From positions 1 to 7,409 of the forward strand of contig JAHCIE010000162.1 in assembly GCA_026129385.1 (NCBI GenBank): 7,409 bases of DNA, in the 5' to 3' direction. Below are positions 1 through 5,098 of this stretch, piece after piece. Both the position numbers and the translations under genes were made by a program. Under the pieces are notes generated by a model. It was given only the letters and a program-made list of their open reading frames with translations, did not search any database and was not told where the DNA came from. This DNA is from Anaerolineae bacterium (lineage in GTDB: Bacteria; Chloroflexota; Anaerolineae; Epilineales; JAHCIE01). Positions within the stretch are counted from its first letter, which is position 1. Each line of letters opens with the position of its first letter.

Positions 1-482
1 CACACCGCGCTGCCCTCAGCGGTGAACTCGGGGTTGGAGACCACAGCAAAGTCGATGGGCTGCTTGAGTCGACCATTCACCACGTCGGTGACAAAGTCAC
101 CCGTTCCGATGGGCACGGTACTGCGGTTGACGATAATGATGGGCTTGACCATGTGGTCGGCGATGCTCTCGGCCGCCGAGCGCACGTACTTGAGGTCAGC
201 CTCGCCGCCCATGCCCGACGGCGTGTCGACGCAGATGAACACAATATCGGCCTCGGGTATGGCGTCGACGTAGGTGGTGGTGAAGGTCAGGCGGCCGGCG
301 GTTACGTTGCGCTGCACCATCTCGCCGACGCCCGGCTCGTAGATGGGCATGACGCCCTCGCGCAGCTGAGCGATCTTGCGCTCGTCGATATCCACGCAGG
401 TCACGGTGTTGCCCAGGTCGGCCAGACACGTACCCGTGACGAGACCCACGTACCCCGTACCGATCACAGTGACATTCTTCAT
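1..482 (-). CDS. ugd: UDP-glucose 6-dehydrogenase, N-terminal part (cut by window edge)
   Basis: Cytoplasmic enzyme that oxidises UDP-glucose to UDP-glucuronate with two NAD+, supplying precursors for surface polysaccharides or glycolipids. The first 160 residues are visible. They start with a Rossmann dinucleotide fold, VIGTGYVGLVTG (residues 6-17, GxGxxG), followed by the acidic strand end CVDID (29-33). Further family motifs are PIYEPGVGE (46-54), VDTPSGMGGEADLKYV (85-100), STVPIGTGD (121-129) and SNPEFTAEGSA (149-159). The last carries the two glutamates of the substrate-binding NPEF..EG motif, but has Thr-Ala where Leu-Arg or Leu-Ala is more usual. The catalytic cysteine and C-terminal domains lie beyond the window. 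The ATG start has AAGGAG (491-496) 8 nt upstream. It follows the oxidoreductase gene after a 38-bp gap and is probably co-transcribed with it. The related GDP-mannose or UDP-ManNAc dehydrogenases are less likely given the motif spelling. Confidence 0.94.
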   Translation of the reverse strand, partial: MKNVTVIGTGYVGLVTGTCLADLGNTVTCVDIDERKIAQLREGVMPIYEPGVGEMVQRNVTAGRLTFTTTYVDAIPEADIVFICVDTPSGMGGEADLKYVRSAAESIADHMVKPIIIVNRSTVPIGTGDFVTDVVNGRLKQPIDFAVVSNPEFTAEGSAV

Positions 483-520
483 GTTGAAGGCTCCTTATAG
501 CTAGCGCGCAGGATGGCGGC

Positions 521-1846
521 TCAACCCGGGCGCGTCGCGGTCACGGCGACGCCTTGGGGGGACGTGACGGTCATTACCTCGCGGGCCACCCGCTCGCCGA
601 TCTCAACGGCGAAGTTGGTGCCGCGATCCCACGGATAGACCTGGCTCATGCTGGCCCAGTACAGGCCGGGCAGCGGCGTCGCCAGGGGTGGGATATGGCG
701 CGAATGGTTAACGGTGACAATAGGTTGGGCGTATGGCTCGCGATGCAGCCACGCCGCCCGCAGCCAGGAACGGTCGAAGGCTGGATTCACCTTCTTGAGC
801 GACGGCAGGAAGCGGTCGAGTAGCTCGTCCTGGCTCAGGCGGAAATACTCGTGGGACGGGTCCAGGTAGTCGCCCAGGTAGACCAGGTGGTCGCCGCCGT
901 AGCGCTCGCGCTCGATGAAGTTGGTATGCTCGACCAGGGCCAGGAAGGGGAACTCGCCCTTGGGCATGTTCACCCAATATAGGCCGCCGGTCAGCGGCCG
1001 CGTCAGCGCCAGGGTCATGACCACCGCCCCCATCGAGCGTAGCGACTTCACCTGCCCCAGGTAGCTATCGGGCAACTGCGGGACCAGACGGCTGAGCAGG
1101 CCCGGCGAGCCGGTGACGATGACCCGGTCGAAGGCCTGCGCTGCGCCGGTGGCGTGTATCTCCCAGCCGCCCGCCGCCACGGGGCGTAGGGCATCCACCG
1201 GTGCGGCCAGCTCCACGGTCGCGCCCCGGCGGCGCACAGTGGCTAATAGCTGGTCGACGAAGCCCTGGAAGCCGCCGACGAAGTAGCCGAGCTTGAAGGA
1301 ACGCGCCTTGAAGCGCGCCCATAGCCAGGCCATGTTGACCTCGTCGGCGTAGGGGCCGAACTTACCCTCGATCAGCGGCTCGATGAACACGTTGTATACC
1401 CGGTCGCCCATCACGCGGCGCGTCCACTCGGCGGCGGTGGTCTGCTCCAGGGGCCGCCAGTCGCGGATGCCGTACTTGAGGTAGGCGACGGACAGGCCGA
1501 GGCGCACGCGGTCGACGACGGGCAGGGCTGGGAAGCGCATCACCGGTAGCGCGCCGTTGAGGTTGTAGCCGCGCCCGTTCCACCACTGGGCCGTGATCTG
1601 GCTACGAAAGAAGGTCCTGTCGGCATAGCCGATGTCCTTCGCCAGGGCCAGGATAGCGGCGTCGGTCTCGAAGATATGGTGATAGAACTTTTCGAGGGGC
1701 CAGTCCCAGCGCTCGTCCTTGAAGCCCGCCGCCAGGCCGCCCGCCTGGGGCGCGGCCTCGTAGACGACGATCTGGTGGCCCGCTTTGGTAAGGGTATTGG
1801 CGGCGGTCAGGCCCGCGACGCCAGCGCCTAGAATGCCTATACGCAC
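521..1846 (-). CDS. NAD(P)/FAD-dependent oxidoreductase, amine-oxidase / protoporphyrinogen-oxidase-like
   Basis: A 441-residue flavoprotein. The N-terminus is a classic FAD-binding Rossmann motif, ILGAGVAGLTAANTL (residues 5-19, GxGxxG at 7-12), ending in the ribose-binding acidic residue of VVYEA (E30) and followed by QAGGLAAGF (35-42). The C-terminus, PGLYWASMSQVYPWDRGTNFA (393-413), matches the closing FAD-contact motif of amine-oxidase-fold proteins that are commonly encoded in polysaccharide or glycolipid clusters. No signal peptide or membrane helix is evident, so it is probably cytosolic or peripheral. The start is GTG at 1846 because AAGGAA (1855-1860) lies 8 nt upstream and the Rossmann strand begins at residue 3. 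The frame stays open to an ATG at 2095, but that adds 83 residues made almost entirely of translated tandem repeat. It sits between the flippase-like gene and ugd on the same strand. The substrate is unknown. UDP-galactopyranose mutase and protoporphyrinogen oxidase share the fold, but neither assignment is supported specifically. Confidence 0.87.
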   Translation of the reverse strand: MRIGILGAGVAGLTAANTLTKAGHQIVVYEAAPQAGGLAAGFKDERWDWPLEKFYHHIFETDAAILALAKDIGYADRTFFRSQITAQWWNGRGYNLNGALPVMRFPALPVVDRVRLGLSVAYLKYGIRDWRPLEQTTAAEWTRRVMGDRVYNVFIEPLIEGKFGPYADEVNMAWLWARFKARSFKLGYFVGGFQGFVDQLLATVRRRGATVELAAPVDALRPVAAGGWEIHATGAAQAFDRVIVTGSPGLLSRLVPQLPDSYLGQVKSLRSMGAVVMTLALTRPLTGGLYWVNMPKGEFPFLALVEHTNFIERERYGGDHLVYLGDYLDPSHEYFRLSQDELLDRFLPSLKKVNPAFDRSWLRAAWLHREPYAQPIVTVNHSRHIPPLATPLPGLYWASMSQVYPWDRGTNFAVEIGERVAREVMTVTSPQGVAVTATRPG

Positions 1847-1854
1847 AGAAATGG

Positions 1855-1860
1855 TTCCTT
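1855..1860 (-). promoter_or_regulatory. Ribosome binding site deciding the oxidoreductase start
   Basis: On the minus strand the sequence reads AAGGAA, 8 nt before the GTG at 1846. It fixes the start downstream of the repeat tract and rules against the longer ATG-started frame at 2095. Confidence 0.7.
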
Positions 1861-1863
1861 CTC

Positions 1864-2074
1864 GGTGGCCCTGGGCTGAAGCCGCAGGGCTGGTCGAGCG
1901 AAGCCCTGGCGGGCTGGTCGGTGGCCCTGGGCTGAAGCCGCAGGGCTGGCCGAGCGAAGCCCTGGCGGGCTGGTCGGTGGCCCCGGCGGGCTGGTCGGTG
2001 GCCCCGGCGGGCTGGTCGGTGGCCCTGGCGGGCTGGTCGGTGGCCCCGGCGGGCTGGTCGGTGGCCCTGGCGGG
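1864..2074. repeat. Compound tandem repeat: two 56-bp units, four 21-bp units and a partial unit
   Basis: The tract occupies most of the gap between the flippase-like and oxidoreductase genes. Two 56-bp units (1864-1919 and 1920-1975) differ at one base (T at 1894, C at 1950). They are followed by 21-bp units at 1976-1996, 1997-2017, 2018-2038 and 2039-2059 and a partial one from 2060 to about 2074. The 21-bp unit begins GGTGGCCYYGG and ends CGGGCTGGTC, which are exactly the two ends of the 56-bp unit. The missing 35 bp lie between two CCCTGG copies in the long unit. The short units vary at one site (CCCCGG or CCCTGG). Each long unit also contains inverted repeats able to form hairpins (1868-1890 or 1885-1908 in unit 1; 1924-1946 or 1941-1964 in unit 2). 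The tract lies in the presumed leader between two operon genes. Its function is unknown. Confidence 0.95.
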
Positions 2075-2085
2075 GCTTGGCCCGT

Positions 2086-2103
2086 TCCGCCGCATGCGGC
2101 GGA
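2086..2103. repeat. Perfect 18-bp GC-rich palindrome
   Basis: TCCGCCGCATGCGGCGGA is identical to its own reverse complement. It lies 31 bp after the flippase-like stop codon (minus strand), just before the tandem repeat tract. As RNA it could fold into a stem of 7 bp with a 4-nt loop, but no T-run follows, so it is not a canonical Rho-independent terminator. It could be an RNA-stability or processing element, a protein-binding site or a REP-like repeat. Confidence 0.75.
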
Positions 2104-2134
2104 TGTGGCCCGCTGTCGCGCGGCTACTGAATGC

Positions 2135-3148
2135 CTAGCTCGGCGCGAGGGCGTCCTCGGTCGCTTCCTCGGCCTCCAACTCCTCGCGCACTTCCTGCCA
2201 TGACAGGTGGGTGCGCCACATGTAGAAGATGCCGAGCAGGGTCACGGGCAGCCACAGCGCCGCGTGGAGCACCAGGGTATAGGCTGTCGCCATCTCAGGG
2301 TCGACGCCCGCGCCTTTGAGAATCTCGATGCCGGGCGCGTCGAAGGTTCCGACGTAGCCGGGCGCGGCGGGGATGGTGGTGAACAGGTTGACGACACCGT
2401 TCATCAGCATCAGCACGAAGAAGCTCACGCTGAAAGGGAAGGCGTGCATGACAAACCAGTACTTGACCGTCTCCAGCAGCCAGATGACGACGGACGTGCC
2501 AAACAGTATGGAGATGTCGCGGCCACTGCGCAGCGAGTGCAGACCGGTGATGAAGCGGTCGAACATCTCCAGCGCGCTAGCGTGGAAGCGGCCCGGCACG
2601 AAACGGCGCAGCGTCCAGTTGAAGGCGATGCTCGCCGCGGCCGGTGACGCGGCCAGATACAGGAAGAAGGCCAGCGCGCCAACGAACAATCCGGTGAAGA
2701 TAATGACGAAGAAGCGCAGCGAGTCGCTGATGGGGAAGAAGGGCAGGGTGATGAATACGAAGAACAGCATCACCAGCCCATCAAAGATGCGCTCGATGAG
2801 CACCGTCGGCAGGCTCGCGCTCATGGGGATGCCGTCACTGCGGCGCAACACGTAGGAGCGGAGTACCTCACCCGCACGGGCGGGGTAGATGTTGTTGCCC
2901 ATGTAGCCGATGACGACCATTGGGAACAGGCGCGGGACGGGAATCGACTTCATCGGGCGCAGCATATAGTGCCAGCGCCAGGTACGCGCCACGACCGCCA
3001 GGAAGTAGACGCCGATACCGGGGATGAGCCACCAGTATTGGGCATCTTTGAGTGCGATCAGTACCTGATCGAGCTTTTGGCCGCGCAGGGCGATGTATAG
3101 GAAGATCGCGCTAACTGCGATACCGAGCCAAAACCGCCACGACTTCAA
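2135..3148 (-). CDS. Flippase-like integral membrane protein (lysylphosphatidylglycerol synthase TM-region family, YbhN/UPF0104 type)
   Basis: A 337-residue polytopic membrane protein of about eight hydrophobic segments (roughly 5-22, 40-57, 74-90, 122-140, 145-167, 213-233, 241-259 and 288-310). The family hallmarks are present: GYMGNNIYPARAGEVLR (81-97), LIERIFDGL (117-125) and TTIPAAPGYVGTFD (257-270). The C-terminal tail from 316 is acidic (REELEAEEATED) and probably cytoplasmic. The family equals the membrane half of MprF and is widespread as a stand-alone protein near glycosyltransferase or lipid genes, where lipid or lipid-linked glycan transfer across the membrane is suspected. There is no aminoacyl-transferase domain here, so it is not a complete MprF. 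The start is TTG at 3148, with GGAGG (3153-3157) 4 nt upstream, a slightly short spacing, and a promoter 45 bp further up. It is the first gene of a minus-strand set with the oxidoreductase and ugd. The substrate is not predictable. Confidence 0.9.
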   Translation of the reverse strand: MKSWRFWLGIAVSAIFLYIALRGQKLDQVLIALKDAQYWWLIPGIGVYFLAVVARTWRWHYMLRPMKSIPVPRLFPMVVIGYMGNNIYPARAGEVLRSYVLRRSDGIPMSASLPTVLIERIFDGLVMLFFVFITLPFFPISDSLRFFVIIFTGLFVGALAFFLYLAASPAAASIAFNWTLRRFVPGRFHASALEMFDRFITGLHSLRSGRDISILFGTSVVIWLLETVKYWFVMHAFPFSVSFFVLMLMNGVVNLFTTIPAAPGYVGTFDAPGIEILKGAGVDPEMATAYTLVLHAALWLPVTLLGIFYMWRTHLSWQEVREELEAEEATEDALAPS

Positions 3149-3192
3149 ACGTCCTCCCCCACCGACACCTACATACGACTCGACAAGCGTTT

Positions 3193-3222
3193 ATTATACT
3201 CGCCCGCCGCCGCCATGCCCAA
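3193..3222 (-). promoter_or_regulatory. Sigma-70-type promoter for the flippase-like/oxidoreductase/ugd operon
   Basis: On the minus strand there is a perfect -10 hexamer TATAAT (3193-3198) and a -35 candidate TTGGGC (3217-3222), separated by 18 bp. Transcription would start near 3186 and give a leader of about 38 nt before the TTG start at 3148. The -35 overlaps the left arm of the inverted repeat at 3218-3232. The -10 is strong; the -35 matches the consensus only in its first three bases. Confidence 0.6.
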
Positions 3223-3263
3223 CTATGATAACGCGCGCAGTTGGCTTCGTTATCATAGTTGGG
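3218..3263. promoter_or_regulatory. Perfect 15-bp inverted repeat, candidate shared operator
   Basis: The left arm CCCAACTATGATAAC (3218-3232) and right arm GTTATCATAGTTGGG (3249-3263) are exact reverse complements around a 16-bp spacer. Arm centres are 31 bp apart, close to three helical turns. The hexamer AGTTGG occurs three times: at 3219-3224 (minus), 3239-3244 (plus, inside the spacer) and 3257-3262 (plus). The arms are AT-rich compared with the surroundings and overlap the -35 regions of both divergent promoters, which fits a repressor or activator site controlling both operons. As RNA it could also form a stable hairpin. The binding protein is unknown. Confidence 0.7.
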
Positions 3264-3278
3264 GAAACGGCCTAGAAT
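3250..3278 (+). promoter_or_regulatory. Sigma-70-type promoter for the ECF sigma operon
   Basis: TTATCA (3250-3255, 4 of 6 to TTGACA) and TAGAAT (3273-3278, 5 of 6 to TATAAT) are separated by the ideal 17 bp. Transcription would start near 3285, giving a leader of about 69 nt before the sigma-factor TTG. The -35 lies wholly inside the right arm of the inverted repeat. No clear ECF-type promoter was seen, so autoregulation by the sigma factor is not evident. Confidence 0.55.
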
Positions 3279-3339
3279 TGACCCCATGGACTGTCATATT
3301 TCCTGGTCGGGAGGTGCTTCTAGAGTAGACACCACCGAC

Positions 3340-3345
3340 AGGGAG
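3340..3345 (+). promoter_or_regulatory. Ribosome binding site deciding the sigma-factor start
   Basis: AGGGAG lies 8 nt before the TTG at 3354. It favours this TTG over the in-frame GTG at 3366, four codons later. Confidence 0.6.
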
Positions 3346-3353
3346 CGAGCGCA

Positions 3354-3908
3354 TTGGCAACCCTCGTGAACCGAGCAGTCTACGCTTCCAGAGCGGCCGA
3401 TGAGCGCGCCTTCGAAGCCCTGTTCGCCGCCGAGTACGGCCGGGTCGTCGCCATCGCCTACCGCGTCCTGGCTGATCGCCAGGAGGCGGAGGATGTGGCG
3501 CAGGAGGTCTTCTACGACTTCCACCGCCGTCACCCGGCCGACGCGCCCTGGGCCGCGGCCTGGCTGCACAAGGCTGCTGCGCACAGCGCCCTCAACGCTG
3601 CCCTCCGCCGCGCCCGACGGGACCGTCACGCGGCGGGCCACGTCCGCACCGAGGCGGACCGTTGGCAAGCGCGCGATGAGGCCGATCCCCAGCGGGCCGC
3701 CGAGGCGAGCGAGCAGCGGCGAGTCGTGGCCGAGGCGTTGGCGCGGCTGCCGGAGCGCAGCGCGACGGTTCTCAGCCTGCGCTACGGCGGGCTGAGCTAC
3801 GCGGAAATCGCTCTCGCCCTGGGGGTGGGTGTCAATCAGGTGGGAACGCTGCTGAACCGGGCGGAAGCCGCGCTGCGAAAGGAGCTGGGCCATGACACAC
3901 GTGGATGA
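3354..3908 (+). CDS. ECF-family RNA polymerase sigma factor (sigma-70 family)
   Basis: A 184-residue alternative sigma factor that directs RNA polymerase to specific promoters. It has the two-domain ECF layout. Sigma region 2 spans about residues 19-88, with FEALFAAEYGRVVAIAYRVL (20-39) and the core-binding helix DRQEAEDVAQEVFYDF (41-56). Sigma region 4 spans about 125-177: LARLPERSATVLSLRY (129-144), GLSYAEIALALGV (146-158) and a helix-turn-helix recognition helix VNQVGTLLNRAEAALRKEL (160-178). A charged linker (90-124) joins them. No region 1 or 3 is present, and the length is normal for the family. The TTG start is supported by AGGGAG 8 nt upstream; a GTG at 3366 is the alternative. Its last 17 bp overlap the anti-sigma gene, which suggests translational coupling and the usual sigma/anti-sigma pairing. 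Its target promoters are not identifiable from this window. Confidence 0.95.
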   Translation: MATLVNRAVYASRAADERAFEALFAAEYGRVVAIAYRVLADRQEAEDVAQEVFYDFHRRHPADAPWAAAWLHKAAAHSALNAALRRARRDRHAAGHVRTEADRWQARDEADPQRAAEASEQRRVVAEALARLPERSATVLSLRYGGLSYAEIALALGVGVNQVGTLLNRAEAALRKELGHDTRG

Positions 3909-5073
3909 CGGCCTGTTGCGCCGTCTGGCGGACGAGGGCGAGCAGGGCTTCGCGCTGGACGCGGACGCCGCCGCTCACCTGGCGGGCTGCGCCGATTGCC
4001 AGACGCGCCTCGCCACCGTCATCGCCTCGGCCCAGGCGACTGCCGCGCTGTTCAGCGACCCTGCCCCTGCCACCGAGTGGGGGCCGGCCCTGGCGCGGCT
4101 GCGCGCCCGCGAGGCCTACCCTGCCCCCGCGCCGGCCCCGATCATGGAAAGGATGCTGCCCGTGACAGTCCACAATCCGCTGCGCCGCTGGCTCAAGCCC
4201 TTGACCGCGCTGGCCGTCGTCGCCCTGGCGGCGGCGCTGCTCGTGCTGACGCCCCTCGGCTCCTACGCCCAGGGCGTGCTCAACCTGTTTACCCCCCGAC
4301 AGTTCGTCGCCGTGCCCGTCACCGATGCCCAACTGCGTACCCTGCCCGACCTGAGCGACTTTGGGACCATGACCCACCCCCAGCAGCCCGCGCCGCGCAC
4401 CGTCAGTAGCGCCGACGAGGCCGCCGCCGCGGTGGGCGTGACGCTCCTCAAGCCCACGTCGCTGCCGAAGAGCGTATCGAGCCAGGTGACGTATCAGGTC
4501 ATGCCGGGCAATAGCACGTCGTACACCTTCGACGCCGCTAAGGCCGAGGCGACTGCCAGGGCTAAGGGCAAGACCGCCACGGCCATGCCCAAAAACGTCA
4601 ACGGTAGCGTCCTGGCCGTGACCGTCTACCCGGCGGCCTTCGTCTCCTACGGGGAGTCGCAGATCAGCCTCCCCGAAGGCGCTAAGGCGGCCACGGGCGC
4701 GAAGCGTGGCGAGACGCAGGCCCGCAGCGTGCCCACGCTGGTCATCGCCCAGGCGAAGGCCCCCGTCGTCCAGTCCACTGGCGCGACCCTGGCCGAGATT
4801 CAGGACTACATTCTGGCGCAGCCGGGCATCGCCCCCGAACTGGCTGCCGCCATGCGCAGCATCGCCGATCCCATGTCGACGCTGCCTGTCCCTGTCGATG
4901 TGAGCCGCATGAACGGCCGCGCCGTCAAGGTCCAGGGCGTCGATGGCCTGCTGCTTGGCGACGCGACTGGCCTGGGCAGTGCGGTGGTGTGGTCGAAGGA
5001 CGGCCAGGTATTCTTCGTCGGCGGCCCACTGCGCGACAATGAGGTGCTCGACATTGCCAACGGCCTCAAGTAA
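3892..5073 (+). CDS. Transmembrane anti-sigma factor with zinc-binding HxxxCxxC motif
   Basis: A 393-residue protein expected to hold the neighbouring sigma factor at the membrane until a signal arrives. The cytoplasmic N-terminus carries the ZAS-type zinc motif H29-x3-C33-x2-C36 (HLAGCADC). After a Pro/Ala-rich linker (about 57-84) a single hydrophobic helix (about 103-121) follows basic residues RRWLK (98-102), giving an N-in, C-out topology. The extracytoplasmic part (about 123-393) is large. It includes Ala/Lys/Thr-rich stretches (214-232 and 262-277) and ends in a module with GVDGLLLGDATG (349-360), AVVWSKDGQVFFVGG (364-378) and EVLDIANGLK (384-393). That module resembles the DUF4367-like sensor end seen in some anti-sigma and sporulation proteins; this is recalled similarity, not a search result. 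ATG at 3892 has AAAGGAG (3878-3884) 7 nt upstream. What the outer domain senses is unknown. Confidence 0.88.
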   Translation: MTHVDDGLLRRLADEGEQGFALDADAAAHLAGCADCQTRLATVIASAQATAALFSDPAPATEWGPALARLRAREAYPAPAPAPIMERMLPVTVHNPLRRWLKPLTALAVVALAAALLVLTPLGSYAQGVLNLFTPRQFVAVPVTDAQLRTLPDLSDFGTMTHPQQPAPRTVSSADEAAAAVGVTLLKPTSLPKSVSSQVTYQVMPGNSTSYTFDAAKAEATARAKGKTATAMPKNVNGSVLAVTVYPAAFVSYGESQISLPEGAKAATGAKRGETQARSVPTLVIAQAKAPVVQSTGATLAEIQDYILAQPGIAPELAAAMRSIADPMSTLPVPVDVSRMNGRAVKVQGVDGLLLGDATGLGSAVVWSKDGQVFFVGGPLRDNEVLDIANGLK

Positions 5074-5081
5074 CTCGCCCG

Positions 5082-5098
5082 CCCCGCACGTGGCGGGG
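5082..5098. other. Short GC hairpin after the anti-sigma stop codon
   Basis: CCCCGC (5082-5087) and GCGGGG (5093-5098) pair perfectly around a 5-nt loop ACGTG. The GTG proposed as the ABC ATPase start (5090-5092) lies in the loop, so the codon would be displayed on a hairpin. No T-run follows, so this is not a canonical terminator. Confidence 0.5.

Noticed and set aside
1864..2074. CRISPR array
   Set aside because: The repeats are directly adjacent with no unique spacers, and no cas gene is present.
1847..2095. Longer oxidoreductase start at the ATG at 2095 (83 extra residues of repeat-encoded heptapeptides)
   Set aside because: The conserved Rossmann fold starts right after the GTG at 1846, which has a well-spaced AAGGAA. 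The extension is a translated tandem repeat with no known counterpart.
1785..2138. Plus-strand open frame through the repeat tract (W-S-V-A-P-A-G units)
   Set aside because: It exists only because the repeat length is a multiple of three. It overlaps the oxidoreductase gene antisense and resembles no protein family.
3263..3296. ECF-type autoregulatory promoter (GGAAAC at 3263-3268 with a TGTC further down)
   Set aside because: The spacing is about 23 bp instead of roughly 16-17, and the downstream element is poor. The sigma-70-like pair at 3250-3278 fits better.
3294..3893. 199-residue minus-strand open frame opposite the sigma gene
   Set aside because: The plus strand here encodes a clear ECF sigma factor. 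The antisense frame is a by-product of GC-rich codon use.
4943..5089. Upstream extension of the ABC ATPase frame into the anti-sigma gene
   Set aside because: It overlaps the well-supported C-terminal module of the anti-sigma factor in another frame and adds no conserved sequence.
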